Shown here: piece after piece, positions 51,855-60,759 of the stretch
Numbering within the stretch: the first letter of the stretch is position 1
How the letters are laid out: each line of letters begins with the position of its first letter
Assembly: GCF_024451105.1 (NCBI RefSeq)
Contig: NZ_JANGEY010000011.1
Coordinates: 19,302 to 83,301 of the forward strand
DNA length: 64,000 bases
Source of the DNA: Stutzerimonas stutzeri
GTDB taxonomy: Bacteria > Pseudomonadota > Gammaproteobacteria > Pseudomonadales > Pseudomonadaceae
Direction of reading: 5' to 3'
Notes under the pieces: generated by a model
Databases searched by the model: none
Told to the model about the DNA's origin: nothing
Seen by the model: the letters and a program-made list of their open reading frames with translations, nothing else
Made by a program: the position numbers and the translations under genes

Positions 51855-53348
51855 ATGAGCACCCCGAGCCGCCTCGAATGGGAACACCGCGCCAGCACCC
51901 TGCACGTCGAGGGCCGCGCCTTCGTGCACGGCCAGTACCGGCCCGCCGAATCGGGGGCGACCTTCGACTGCATCAGTCCGATCGATGGCCGCCTGCTGGC
52001 CCGGGTGGCCAGCTGCGACGCCGCCGACGCCGACGCCGCGGTGGCGGATGCCCGCGCGACCTTCGACTCCGGGGTGTGGTCGCGCCTGGCGCCGGCCCGG
52101 CGCAAGGCGGTGATACTGCGCTTCGCCGGCCTGCTCGACGCCCACCGCGAGGAGCTGGCGCTGCTCGAGACCCTCGACATGGGCAAGCCGATCGGCGACG
52201 CGCTGAAGGTCGACATGCCCGCCGCGGCGCGCTGCCTGCGCTGGTGCGGCGAGGCGATCGACAAGCTCTACGACGAGGTGGCGCCGACCGCCCACGACGA
52301 GCTGGGGTTGGTCACCCGCGAGCCGGTCGGCGTGGTCGCCGCCATCGTGCCGTGGAACTTCCCGCTGCTGATGGCCTGCTGGAAGCTCGGCCCGGCGCTG
52401 GCCGCCGGCAACTCGGTGGTGCTCAAGCCCTCGGAGAAGTCGCCGCTGACCGCCATCCGCGTCGCCCAACTGGCCGTCGACGCCGGCATCCCGGCCGGGG
52501 TGCTCAACGTGCTGCCCGGCTACGGCCACACGGTCGGCAAGGCGCTGGCCCTGCACATGGACGTCGACACCCTGGTGTTCACCGGCTCCACGCGCACCGC
52601 CAAGCAGCTGATGATCTACGCCGGCGAGTCGAACATGAAGCGCGTCTGGCTGGAGGCCGGCGGCAAGAGCCCGAACATCGTCTGTGCCGACGCCCCCGAC
52701 CTGCGCGCCGCGGCGCGCGCCGCGGCCGGCGCGATCTGCTTCAACCAGGGGGAGGTGTGCACCGCCGGCTCGCGCCTGCTGGTCGAGGCGTCGATCAAGG
52801 ACGCGTTCATGGCCCTGCTGCTCGAGGAGATGCAGCACTGGCAGCCCGGCCATCCGCTCGACCCGTCGACCAACGTCGGCGCGCTGGTCGACGAGCAGCA
52901 GCTCAACACCGTGCTCGGCTACATCGCCGCCGGCCACGCCGAGGGCGCCCAGCTGCGTTGCGGCGGCGGCCGGGTGCTGGCCGAGAGCGGCGGGGTGTTC
53001 GTCGCGCCGACGGTGTTCGACGGGGTCAGCAACGCGATGAAGATCGCCCGCGAGGAGATCTTCGGCCCGGTGCTGTCGGTGATCGCCTTCGACGATCTCG
53101 ACGAGGCGATCCGCATCGCCAACGACACCCCCTACGGGCTGGCCGCGGCGGTGTGGACCGCCAACCTGTCCAAGGCCCATCTGGCCGCCAAGGCCCTGCG
53201 CGCCGGCAGCGTGTGGGTCAACCAGTACGACGGCGGCGACATGACCGCGCCGTTCGGCGGCTTCAAGCAGTCCGGCAATGGCCGCGACAAGTCGCTGCAC
53301 GCTTTCGACAAGTACACCGAGATCAAGGCGACCTGGATCAAGCTTTGA
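51855..53348 (+). CDS. pauC: PauC-type gamma-glutamyl-aminobutyraldehyde dehydrogenase
   Basis: 497-residue NAD(P)-dependent aldehyde dehydrogenase oxidising gamma-glutamyl-aminoaldehydes to acids (PuuC/PauC step). Active residues: N168 (IVPWNFP), E267 (LEAGG) and C302 (NQGEVCTAGSR). Cofactor binding by VFTGSTRTAKQL. ATG at 51855 is preferred over the upstream 51819. It lies just after rpmG and faces pauB; in P. aeruginosa the same pairing pauC next to pauB4 is found, so context supports the call over other aldehyde dehydrogenases such as KauB. Confidence 0.9.
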   Translation: MSTPSRLEWEHRASTLHVEGRAFVHGQYRPAESGATFDCISPIDGRLLARVASCDAADADAAVADARATFDSGVWSRLAPARRKAVILRFAGLLDAHREELALLETLDMGKPIGDALKVDMPAAARCLRWCGEAIDKLYDEVAPTAHDELGLVTREPVGVVAAIVPWNFPLLMACWKLGPALAAGNSVVLKPSEKSPLTAIRVAQLAVDAGIPAGVLNVLPGYGHTVGKALALHMDVDTLVFTGSTRTAKQLMIYAGESNMKRVWLEAGGKSPNIVCADAPDLRAAARAAAGAICFNQGEVCTAGSRLLVEASIKDAFMALLLEEMQHWQPGHPLDPSTNVGALVDEQQLNTVLGYIAAGHAEGAQLRCGGGRVLAESGGVFVAPTVFDGVSNAMKIAREEIFGPVLSVIAFDDLDEAIRIANDTPYGLAAAVWTANLSKAHLAAKALRAGSVWVNQYDGGDMTAPFGGFKQSGNGRDKSLHAFDKYTEIKATWIKL

Positions 53349-53384
53349 GCCGCAGCCAGCATCACAGGGTATCGACGGGGTAGG

Positions 53385-53413
53385 GTGGAAGCGACCGCAG
53401 GTCTTTTCCACCG
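53385..53413. repeat. Third copy of the GGTGGAA...TTCCACC element
   Basis: 29 bases: GGTGGAAGCGACCGCAGG, TCT, then TTTCCACC. The reverse complement shares GGTGGAAAAGACCTGCGG exactly with copy 2 at 7079. It sits in the gap between the convergent pauC and pauB ends, an expected place for a REP-like element that may act as a terminator or mRNA end. Confidence 0.75.
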
Positions 53414-53428
53414 CGCCGCTGCGCAGCG

Positions 53429-54724
53429 CTACAGCCGCTCCCTGAGCCGCTCCCAGAGCATGCCCAGCGCGAGCAGCGGCGCGCGCAGCAGTGCGCCGCC
53501 GGGAAAGGTCGGGTGTGGCACGGCGGCGAACAGCTCGAAGCCTGTGCTGTCCTCGCCGTGCATGGCCTGGGCCAGCAGCTGTGCGGCCAGGTGGCTGGCG
53601 TTGAGGCCGTGGCCGGAGTAGGCCTGGGCGTACCAGACGTTCGGCTGCTCCGCCAGCCGGCCGAGCTGCGGCAGGCGGTTGGCGCCGATGCCGATCATCC
53701 CGCCCCAGGCGTAGTCGATGCGCACGTCCGCCAGCTGGGGAAACACCTTGAGCATCTTCGGCCGCATGTAGGCGGCGATGTCCGCCGGATCGCGCCCCGA
53801 ATAGTGGCAGGCGCCGCCGAACAGCAGGCGGCGGTCGCGCGACAGCCGGTAGTAGTCGAGCGCCACGCGCTGGTCGCACAGCGCCATGTCCTGGGGGATC
53901 AGCTGGCGCGCACGAGCCTCGCCGAGCGGTTCGCTGGCGACGATGTAGCTGCCGGCCGGCAGCACCTTGCCGGCCAGCCAGGGCTGCAGGCCGTCGAGGT
54001 AGGCGTTGCAGGCGAGGATCAGCCGCTCGGCGCGCACCATGCCGCGCGCCGTGTGCACGCGGATCTGCGTCCCGTAGTCGATGCGTGTCGCCGCCGAGCC
54101 CTCGAACAGCCGCGCGCCCAGGCTCGTGGCGGCGGCCGCCTCGCCGAGCGCCAGGTTGAGCGGGTGCAGGTGCCCGGAGCCCATGTCGATCAGCCCGCCG
54201 CAGTAGCGGTCGGAGCCGACCACCTGGTGCATCTGGTCGGCCTGCAGCAGGCGCAACTCGTGGCGGTAGCCCAGTTCCAGCAGTTCGTCGCGCGCCCGGC
54301 GGAAGCCGTCGAGATGCTCCGGGCGGTTGGCCAGGTCGCAGTAGCCCCAGCGCAGGTCGCAGTCGATGGCGAACTCGTCGATGCGCCGGCGCACCAGCTC
54401 CACCGCCTCCAGGCCGTAGCGCTTGAGGCGGCGCACGCCGTCCGCGCCGAGCAGCGGCCGGAAGCGCTCGACCTCGTGGCCGACGCCGCGGATCAACTGG
54501 CCGCCGTTGCGTCCGCTGGCGCCCCAGCCGATCAGCCGTGCCTCCAGCAGCACCACCGCGTAGCCGCGGCGGGCCAGTTCGATGGCGCAGTTCAGGCCGG
54601 TGTAGCCGCCGCCGACGATGCACACGTCGGCGACCGTTTCCCCCTCCAGCGGCGGGAACTCCAGGTGACGGTTGACGCTGGCGGCGTACCACGAAGGTGC
54701 ATGCTCGGGGCTGTGGCTGGGCAT
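53429..54724 (-). CDS. pauB: PauB gamma-glutamylputrescine oxidoreductase (FAD-dependent)
   Basis: 431-residue DAO-family flavoprotein that oxidises gamma-glutamyl polyamines to aldehydes plus ammonia (PuuB/PauB). Rossmann FAD motif VCIVGGGYTGLNCAIELARRGYAVVLLEA with G38-G40 and G43; GASGRNGGQL and WGGMIGIGANRLPQLG are further family segments. The start is uncertain: ATG at 54722-54724 (MPSHSPEHAPSWYAASVNRH) matches family length, but in-frame ATGs at 54749-54751 and 54755-54757 would add 9 or 11 residues, and none has a strong SD. It faces pauC. Confidence 0.9.
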   Translation of the reverse strand: MPSHSPEHAPSWYAASVNRHLEFPPLEGETVADVCIVGGGYTGLNCAIELARRGYAVVLLEARLIGWGASGRNGGQLIRGVGHEVERFRPLLGADGVRRLKRYGLEAVELVRRRIDEFAIDCDLRWGYCDLANRPEHLDGFRRARDELLELGYRHELRLLQADQMHQVVGSDRYCGGLIDMGSGHLHPLNLALGEAAAATSLGARLFEGSAATRIDYGTQIRVHTARGMVRAERLILACNAYLDGLQPWLAGKVLPAGSYIVASEPLGEARARQLIPQDMALCDQRVALDYYRLSRDRRLLFGGACHYSGRDPADIAAYMRPKMLKVFPQLADVRIDYAWGGMIGIGANRLPQLGRLAEQPNVWYAQAYSGHGLNASHLAAQLLAQAMHGEDSTGFELFAAVPHPTFPGGALLRAPLLALGMLWERLRERL

Positions 54725-55059
54725 TTGGGTAACAGGTGGTGGGTGAGTCATCAGCATAGGCCGGCAGCGGTCGTCGACCAAGGCTTGGCTGGCGCCGCGG
54801 CGGGCGTGGCCTGCAGGGCAATCGGCAGTTTTTTTCGTGGAGTTTTCTGCCGTGTCTCCTGCATCCGGCAGGGGAAAGCTCTGCAGGCTGCCGGCATGGC
54901 GATGCCGATTCGAGGAAAGCGCGGCAATGGCCAGAGGAATCACTGCGCCTGCCGGGGCGCGGGGGGCGCGGCCGGCCGCTGGCACAGCCCATGCTACACA
55001 GCCCGCGCAAGACAGGCGTCGCCTGGCACCCCATCGACAAGCGCAAAGAGAACCCCCTG
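54725..55059. other. 335-base divergent intergenic region, pauB and AGCS symporter
   Basis: No gene. Contains the promoters of the divergent pauB (minus) and symporter (plus). A CGGCAG/CTGCCG dyad (54823-54852) flanks a run of seven Ts, the most AT-rich part. No Pho-box and no clear TTGTTCGA-type site like that near spuA are present. Confidence 0.6.
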
Positions 55060-56436
55060 ATGGAACTACTGAACACTGCAGTGAATAGTCTCAATGGCCT
55101 GGTCTGGGGCCCGCCCATGCTGGTGCTGATCCTCGGCACCGGGCTGTTCCTGATGCTGGGGCTCCGGTTCATGCCGCTGGCCAAGATCGTGCCCGGCTTC
55201 CGCCTGCTCTGGCAGGGTCGCCGCAAGGGCGCCGAGGGCACCGGCGAGATCAGCCCGTTCCAGGCGCTGATGACCTGCCTGGCCGCCACCGTGGGTACCG
55301 GCAACATCGCCGGGGTGGCCACGGCGATCTTCCTCGGCGGTCCCGGTGCGCTGTTCTGGATGTGGTGCACGGCGCTGGTCGGCATGGCCACCAAGTACGC
55401 CGAGGTGGTGCTGGCGGTGCACTACCGCGAGGTCGACGAGCGCGGCGAACACGTCGGCGGGCCGATGTACGCGATCAAGAACGGCCTGGGTCGCAAGTGG
55501 CTGTGGCTGGGCGGCGCCTTCGCCCTGTTCGGCGGCTTCTGCGGCTTCGGCATCGGCAACATGGTGCAGGTCAACAGCATGGCCCAGGCGCTCGACAGCA
55601 CCTTCGGCGTGCCGGCCTGGCTGACCGGGGTGGTCAGCATGGTGCTGGTCGGCCTGGTGATCCTCGGCGGCATCCGCCGCATCGGCAAGGTGGCCGCCGC
55701 GCTGGTGCCGCTGATGTGCGTGATCTACATCGCCGCCACCCTGGCGGTGCTGGCGGTCAACTTCGCCGCCATCCCCGACGCCTTCGCGCTGATCTTCCAC
55801 CATGCCTTCAATCCGGTCGCCGCCACCGGCGGTTTCGCCGGCGCCGCGGTGATGGCGGCGATCCGCTTCGGCGTGGCCCGCGGCATCTTCTCCAACGAGG
55901 CGGGGCTGGGCACCGCCGGCATCGCCCAGGCCGCCGGCACCACCGACAGCCCGGTGCGCTCGGGGCTGATCGGCATGCTCGGCACCTTCATCGACACCCT
56001 GATCATCTGCACCCTGACCGGCCTGGCGATCATCACCACCGGCGTGTGGACCAGCGGCGTCAGCGGCGCGGCGCTGTCGGCGGCGGCCTTCGAGGCGGCC
56101 ATGCCCGGCTTCGGCGGCGCCCTGCTCAGCATCGCCCTGGTGGTGTTCGCCTTCACCACCATCCTCGGCTGGAGCTACTACGGCGAGAAGTGCTGGGAGT
56201 TCATGGTCGGCACCAGGGCGATCCTGCCCTACCGGCTGCTCTGGGTGCTGGCGGTGCCGTTCGGCGCGGTGGCCCAGCTGGACTTCGCCTGGCTGCTGTC
56301 GGACACCCTCAACGGCCTGATGGCGATCCCCAACCTGATCGCCCTGCTGCTGCTCAGCCCGGTGGTGATCCGCCTGACCCGCGAGTACTTCGCCCGCGAG
56401 GCGGCCCCGGCGGCGCTGGCGGCGAAATCCGTCTGA
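55060..56436 (+). CDS. AGCS-family sodium:alanine/amino-acid symporter
   Basis: 458-residue integral-membrane transporter importing alanine or glycine with sodium. MELLNTAVNSLNGLVWGPPMLVLILGTGLFLMLGLRFMPL and the block GTGNIAGVATAIFLGGPGA are family hallmarks; later GIFSNEAGLGTAGIAQAAG and ILGWSYYGEKC. It lies 72 bases upstream of the convergent lrp/dadR and next to dadA-dadX, so D- or L-alanine is the likely substrate, feeding DadX and DadA. The substrate is inferred from context and family. Confidence 0.93.
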   Translation: MELLNTAVNSLNGLVWGPPMLVLILGTGLFLMLGLRFMPLAKIVPGFRLLWQGRRKGAEGTGEISPFQALMTCLAATVGTGNIAGVATAIFLGGPGALFWMWCTALVGMATKYAEVVLAVHYREVDERGEHVGGPMYAIKNGLGRKWLWLGGAFALFGGFCGFGIGNMVQVNSMAQALDSTFGVPAWLTGVVSMVLVGLVILGGIRRIGKVAAALVPLMCVIYIAATLAVLAVNFAAIPDAFALIFHHAFNPVAATGGFAGAAVMAAIRFGVARGIFSNEAGLGTAGIAQAAGTTDSPVRSGLIGMLGTFIDTLIICTLTGLAIITTGVWTSGVSGAALSAAAFEAAMPGFGGALLSIALVVFAFTTILGWSYYGEKCWEFMVGTRAILPYRLLWVLAVPFGAVAQLDFAWLLSDTLNGLMAIPNLIALLLLSPVVIRLTREYFAREAAPAALAAKSV

Positions 56437-56455
56437 GCCCCGCTCGCGCGTAACC

Positions 56456-56491
56456 CGACAATGCCCGCCTCCCCGGAGGCGGGCATTGTCG
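56456..56491. terminator. 36-base near-perfect palindrome, bidirectional terminator
   Basis: Arms of 17 bases (CGACAATGCCCGCCTCC and its complement) around two C residues, between the convergent symporter and lrp genes. An unusually long, uninterrupted dyad. Lacks a strong T-run; it likely terminates from both sides or stops readthrough by structure. Confidence 0.8.
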
Positions 56492-56508
56492 TCTGTGGGG
56501 GTAGCGCT

Positions 56509-57000
56509 TCAGTCGGGAATCGGCAGCGCCAGGGTCGCCTTGACCTCCTCCATGACGATGTAGCTCTTCGACTCGCGCACGTGCGGCAGCTTGAGCAGGA
56601 TGTCGCCGAGCAGCTTGCGGTAGGAGGCCATCTCCGAGATGCGCGCCTTGATCAGGTAGTAGAACTCGCCGGACACCAGGTGGCACTCCAGCACCTGAGG
56701 CAGCTTGAGCACCGCGCGGCGGAACTCCTCGAAGGTGTCGCCGGACTTGTAGTCCAGGCTCAGCTCGACGAACACCAGGAGGCCCGCGCGCAGCAGCTGC
56801 GGATTGAGCCGGGCGTGGTAGCCGAGGATCACCCCGTCGCGCTCCAGGCGGCGCACCCGCTCGGTGCACGGGGTGGTCGACAGGTTGACCCGCTCGCCCA
56901 GCTCGGTGAAGGAGATCCGCCCCTCCTGCTGGAGGATGCGCAGGATGCTGCGGTCGGTGCGGTCGAGGTCGCGCCGGGTCTTCTTGCCGCCGTCGTTCAT
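56509..57000 (-). CDS. dadR: Lrp-family regulator of the dad operon (DadR-like)
   Basis: 163-residue Lrp/AsnC regulator. HTH (about 22-45: LQQEGRISFTELGERVNLSTTPCTERVRRLERDGVI) plus an AsnC ligand-binding domain (about 75-150: FVELSLDYKSGDTFEEFRRAVLKLPQVLECHLVSGEFYYLIKARI). It is divergent from dadA, the arrangement of DadR in P. aeruginosa, which activates dadAX in response to alanine. ATG at 56998-57000; an upstream in-frame ATG would add a little. Confidence 0.93.
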   Translation of the reverse strand: MNDGGKKTRRDLDRTDRSILRILQQEGRISFTELGERVNLSTTPCTERVRRLERDGVILGYHARLNPQLLRAGLLVFVELSLDYKSGDTFEEFRRAVLKLPQVLECHLVSGEFYYLIKARISEMASYRKLLGDILLKLPHVRESKSYIVMEEVKATLALPIPD

Positions 57001-57044
57001 GGTGGATGCCACTCCGTGAAAAGCCATTCTGCCGGGAATTATCG

Positions 57045-57096
57045 CCAGAAATTGCCTGAAGAACAGTGAATATTTCTGGGTCGGCGTTCCTATACT
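57045..57096 (+). promoter_or_regulatory. Dyad and -10 element in the lrp-dadA divergent region
   Basis: CCAGAAAT (57045-57052) and ATTTCTGG (57072-57079) form an 8-bp perfect dyad spanning 35 bases, followed by TATACT at 57091-57096 as a -10 for dadA. A TGAATA at 57067 gives a weak -35 match. The AT-rich arms suit an Lrp-type activator binding upstream of the promoter. Confidence 0.6.
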
Positions 57097-57154
57097 GCGG
57101 CCATCGAAGCCCACAACAACAGCTCATTCGCGGTGGCGGGTGCGGGAGGCAAGC

Positions 57155-58453
57155 ATGCGAGTTCTGGTCCTTGGCAGCGGTGTGGTCGGCACCGCCAGCG
57201 CGTACTACCTGGCCCGCGCCGGGTTCGAGGTGGTGGTCGTCGACCGCCAGGACGGCGTGGCCCTGGAAACCAGCTACGCCAACGCCGGCCAGGTGTCGCC
57301 CGGCTACGCCTCGCCGTGGGCCGCTCCGGGCATCCCGCTGAAGGCCATGAAGTGGCTGCTGCAGCGCCACGCGCCGCTGGCCATCAAGCCCACCGCCAGC
57401 CTCGACCAGTACCTGTGGATGGCGCAGATGCTGCGCAACTGCACCGCCGCCCGCTACGCGGTGAACAAGGAGCGCATGGTGCGTCTGGCCGAGTACAGCC
57501 GCGACTGCCTCGACGAGCTGCGCATGGAGACCGGCATCGCCTACGAGGGCCGCGAGCTCGGCACCACCCAGCTGTTCCGCAGCCAGGCCCAGGTCGACGC
57601 CGCGGCCAAGGACATCGCCGTGCTCGAGCAGGCCGGGGTGCCCTACGAGCTGCTCGACCGCGCCGGCATCGCCCGCGTCGAGCCGGCGCTGGCCGCGGTG
57701 GCCGACAAGCTGGCCGGCGCCCTGCGCCTGCCCAACGACCAGACCGGCGACTGCTTCCTGTTCACCAGCCGGCTGGCCGAGATGGCGCGCAGCCTTGGCG
57801 TCGAGTTCCGCTTCGGCCGCACCATCGAGCGTCTCGACCACGCCGGCGAGCGCATCAACGGCGTGTGGATCGACGGCCGGCTGGAAACCGCCGACCACTA
57901 CGTGCTGGCGCTCGGCAGCTACTCGCCGCAGCTGCTCAAGCCGCTGGGCATCCGCGCGCCGGTCTACCCGCTGAAGGGCTACTCGCTGACCGTGCCGATC
58001 GTCGACGCCGCCATGGCGCCGACCTCGACCATCCTCGACGAGACCTACAAGGTGGCGATCACCCGCTTCGACAAGCGCATCCGCGTCGGCGGCATGGCCG
58101 AGATCGCCGGTTTCGACCTGTCGCTCAACCCGCGCCGCCGCGAGACCCTGGAGATGATCACCGCCGACCTGTATCCCCGCGGCGGCGACCTGGCGCGCGC
58201 CGAATTCTGGACCGGCCTGCGCCCGGCGACCCCGGACGGCACCCCGATCGTCGGCGCCACCCGCTACCGCAACCTGTTCCTCAACACCGGACACGGTACC
58301 CTTGGCTGGACCATGGCCTGCGGCTCCGGCCGCCTGCTCGCCGACCTGATGGCGAAAAAGCGCCCGCAGATCAGCCCGCAGGGCCTGGATATTTCCCGTT
58401 ACAGCAACTCCAAGGAGAGCACCCCGAATGTCCGTACAGCGCCTGCACACTGA
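57155..58453 (+). CDS. dadA: DadA D-amino-acid dehydrogenase
   Basis: 432-residue membrane-associated FAD dehydrogenase oxidising D-alanine and other D-amino acids to 2-oxo acids, passing electrons to quinone. [31 protein letters not shown] has the FAD glycines; [19 protein letters not shown] and [14 protein letters not shown] are family-specific. GGGAGG lies upstream of ATG 57155. The 3' end overlaps the next gene by 26 bases, so translation is coupled. Confidence 0.97.
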   Translation: MRVLVLGSGVVGTASAYYLARAGFEVVVVDRQDGVALETSYANAGQVSPGYASPWAAPGIPLKAMKWLLQRHAPLAIKPTASLDQYLWMAQMLRNCTAARYAVNKERMVRLAEYSRDCLDELRMETGIAYEGRELGTTQLFRSQAQVDAAAKDIAVLEQAGVPYELLDRAGIARVEPALAAVADKLAGALRLPNDQTGDCFLFTSRLAEMARSLGVEFRFGRTIERLDHAGERINGVWIDGRLETADHYVLALGSYSPQLLKPLGIRAPVYPLKGYSLTVPIVDAAMAPTSTILDETYKVAITRFDKRIRVGGMAEIAGFDLSLNPRRRETLEMITADLYPRGGDLARAEFWTGLRPATPDGTPIVGATRYRNLFLNTGHGTLGWTMACGSGRLLADLMAKKRPQISPQGLDISRYSNSKESTPNVRTAPAH

Positions 58454-58778
58454 GACCCGCTACAGCGAGATCGTCGTCCACAACGGCACCGTCTACCTGG
58501 CGGGCCAGCTGGCCGACGACTACGCCGGCGACATCCAGCAGCAGACCCGCGAGGCCCTGGCCAGCATCGAGCGCCTGCTCGCCGAGGCCGGCAGCGACAA
58601 GTCGCGCCTGCTGGCGGTGACCATCCACCTCAGCGACCTGGCCGACTACGCCGGGATGAACGCGGTGTGGGACGCCTGGCTGCCGGCCGGCTGCGCGCCG
58701 GCGCGCACCTGCGTCGAGGCCCGGCTCTATGACCCGCGTGCCCGCGTCGAGATGACCGTGGTGGCCGCGCTGCCCTGA
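58428..58778 (+). CDS. RidA-family protein in the dad operon
   Basis: 116-residue YjgF/RidA-type protein starting inside the dadA 3' end (26-base overlap). [32 protein letters not shown] is typical; the arginine-containing signature is divergent ([25 protein letters not shown]) and retains R93 and E109. It may deaminate the imino acid released by DadA from D-amino acids, an arrangement that makes biochemical sense. It is distinct from ridA at 35.4 kb and likely needs its own specificity assays. Confidence 0.9.
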   Translation: MSVQRLHTETRYSEIVVHNGTVYLAGQLADDYAGDIQQQTREALASIERLLAEAGSDKSRLLAVTIHLSDLADYAGMNAVWDAWLPAGCAPARTCVEARLYDPRARVEMTVVAALP

Positions 58779-58787
58779 CCCTTGCTT

Positions 58788-58815
58788 GCCCGGCTGGTTG
58801 CGCCGGGCTTTTTTT
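58788..58815 (+). terminator. Strong intrinsic terminator just upstream of dadX
   Basis: GCCCGGC, a 7-base loop, GCCGGGC, then seven Ts (58809-58815), ending 19 bases before the dadX ATG. By sequence it is a convincing terminator inside what is treated as one dad operon. Confidence 0.9.
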
Positions 58816-58834
58816 CATCACCAGAAGATCCGCC

Positions 58835-59911
58835 ATGCGTCCAGCCCGTGCCCTGATCGACCTCGACGCCCTGCGTCACAACTACCGCCTGGCTCGCGAG
58901 CTGAGCGGCGCCCGCGCCCTGGCCGTGGTCAAGGCCGACGCCTACGGCCATGGCGCGGTGCGCTGCGCCCAGGCGCTGGCGCCGGAGGCCGACGGCTTCG
59001 CGGTGGCCTGCATCGAGGAGGCGCTGGAGCTGCGCGCGGCCGGCATCCGCGCGCCGATCCTGCTGCTCGAGGGCTTCTTCGCGGCCGACGAGCTGGCGCT
59101 GATCGCCGAGCAGCAGCTGTGGTGCGTGGTGCACTCGGCCTGGCAGCTGGAGGCCATCGAGCGCAGCGCGCTGGCCCGCCCGCTGCACGTCTGGCTGAAG
59201 CTCGACTCGGGCATGCACCGGGTCGGCCTGCAGCCCGAGGAGTACCGCGCCGCCCACGCCCGCCTGCTGGCCAGCGGCAAGGTGGCGAAGATCGTGCTGA
59301 TGAGCCACTTCGCTCGCGCCGACGAGCCGGACTGCCCGCGCACCGCCGAACAGCTGGCGGTGTTCCGCGCGGCCACGGCGGGGCTGGGCGGCGAGCTCAG
59401 CCTGCGCAATTCGCCGGCCGTGCTCGGCTGGCCCGAGGTGCCGAGCGACTGGGTGCGCCCGGGGATCATGCTCTACGGCGCCAGCCCGTTCGCCCAGGCG
59501 CAGGATTCGGCCGCGCGGCTGCAGCCGGTGATGACCCTGGAATCGCAGATCATCGCCGTGCGCGAGCTGCCCGCCGGCGAGCCGGTCGGCTACGGCGCGC
59601 GCTTCGTCAGCGCGCGGCCGACCCGCGTCGGCGTGGTGGCCATGGGCTACGCCGACGGCTACCCGCGCCACGCGCCGAACGGCACGCCGGTGGTGGTGGA
59701 CGGCGTGCGCACCGCGCTGATCGGCCGGGTGTCGATGGACATGCTCACCGTCGATCTGACCGAGCTGCCGCAGGCCGGCCTCGGCAGCCGGGTCGAGCTG
59801 TGGGGCGCCCAGCTGCCGGCCGGCGAGGTGGCGGCGGCGGCCGAGACCATTCCCTACCAGCTGTTCTGCAACCTCAAGCGGGTGCCGCGCCACTACTGCG
59901 CCGCCGTCTGA
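58835..59911 (+). CDS. dadX: DadX catabolic alanine racemase
   Basis: 358-residue PLP racemase interconverting L- and D-alanine. PLP lysine K33 in [10 protein letters not shown], and the second catalytic tyrosine in [10 protein letters not shown] near 250; DMLTVDLTE near the C-terminus. It supplies D-alanine to DadA and, by reversal, for cell-wall synthesis. No good ribosome site (only AGAAG-like) and a terminator precede it, suggesting weak or conditional readthrough expression. Confidence 0.96.
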   Translation: MRPARALIDLDALRHNYRLARELSGARALAVVKADAYGHGAVRCAQALAPEADGFAVACIEEALELRAAGIRAPILLLEGFFAADELALIAEQQLWCVVHSAWQLEAIERSALARPLHVWLKLDSGMHRVGLQPEEYRAAHARLLASGKVAKIVLMSHFARADEPDCPRTAEQLAVFRAATAGLGGELSLRNSPAVLGWPEVPSDWVRPGIMLYGASPFAQAQDSAARLQPVMTLESQIIAVRELPAGEPVGYGARFVSARPTRVGVVAMGYADGYPRHAPNGTPVVVDGVRTALIGRVSMDMLTVDLTELPQAGLGSRVELWGAQLPAGEVAAAAETIPYQLFCNLKRVPRHYCAAV

Positions 59912-60066
59912 GTCCGCGCCACGGCGGGACGCTCGCCGCGGCCCGTCGCCTTGAAACCACCCCGCCCGGCCCGCCGTGCGGGGCGTTCGTGTTGTAAATA
60001 CTGAACGGGCTTGCCATCATTGTCGCATCCATCTCCGATTTCGAATGACCGTGGAGGTCCCCAGCC

Positions 60067-60615
60067 TTGGACGTCGGCGCCCGTCTGCAAGCGATCCGCA
60101 AACTCAAAGGCCTGTCCCAGCGCGAGCTGGCCAAGCGCGCGGGAGTGACCAACAGCACCATCTCGATGATCGAGAAGAACAGCGTCAGCCCGTCGATCAG
60201 CTCGCTGAAGAAGGTACTCGGCGGCATTCCCATGTCGCTGGTGGAGTTCTTCTCCATGGACCTGGAGGAGGGCAACCAGACCCAGGTGGTGTACAAGTCC
60301 GACGAGCTGATCGACATCGGCAGCGGCGCGGTGACCATGAAGCTGGTCGGCCGCATGTTTCCCAACCGGGTCATGTCGTTTCTCGACGAGACCTACCCGC
60401 CGGGCGCCGACACCGGCATGGAGATGCTCAACCACGAGGGCGAGGAGGCCGGCGTGGTGGTCGACGGCCGTCTTGAGCTGACCGTCGGCGACGAGGTGTA
60501 CATCCTCGGCAGCGGCGACAGCTACTACTTCCGCAGCGACCAGCCGCATCGCTTCCGCAACCCCTTCGACGTTCCGGCACGGCTGATCAGCGCCACCACG
60601 CCGGCCAACTTCTGA
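60067..60615 (+). CDS. pauR: PauR polyamine-responsive repressor (XRE-cupin)
   Basis: 182 residues from a TTG start with GGAGG ten bases upstream. N-terminal XRE HTH (about 7-62: LQAIRKLKGLSQRELAKRAGVTNSTISMIEKNSVSPSISSLKKVL) and a C-terminal cupin (about 105-180: PPGADTGMEMLNHEGEEAGVVVDGRLELTVGDEVYILGSGDSYYFRSDQPHRF) that should bind the polyamine or its gamma-glutamyl form. PauR is known in P. aeruginosa to repress the pau genes when polyamines are absent. It is in the same position relative to dadX as there. Target operator near spuA is proposed above. Confidence 0.93.
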   Translation: MDVGARLQAIRKLKGLSQRELAKRAGVTNSTISMIEKNSVSPSISSLKKVLGGIPMSLVEFFSMDLEEGNQTQVVYKSDELIDIGSGAVTMKLVGRMFPNRVMSFLDETYPPGADTGMEMLNHEGEEAGVVVDGRLELTVGDEVYILGSGDSYYFRSDQPHRFRNPFDVPARLISATTPANF

Positions 60616-60759
60616 GCGGCTGCATCTTTCGACCCGAGCCGCGAGTGTCAAGCCCCTGCGACCATCGGGGTTGTTTCGGCAGGCTTCGCTTTGCCGTTAT
60701 ACTGCCGCCCGCCCGCGCGGCCCATCGCCCGGGCGTGACTAGCCATAGAGGGTGTAAGG

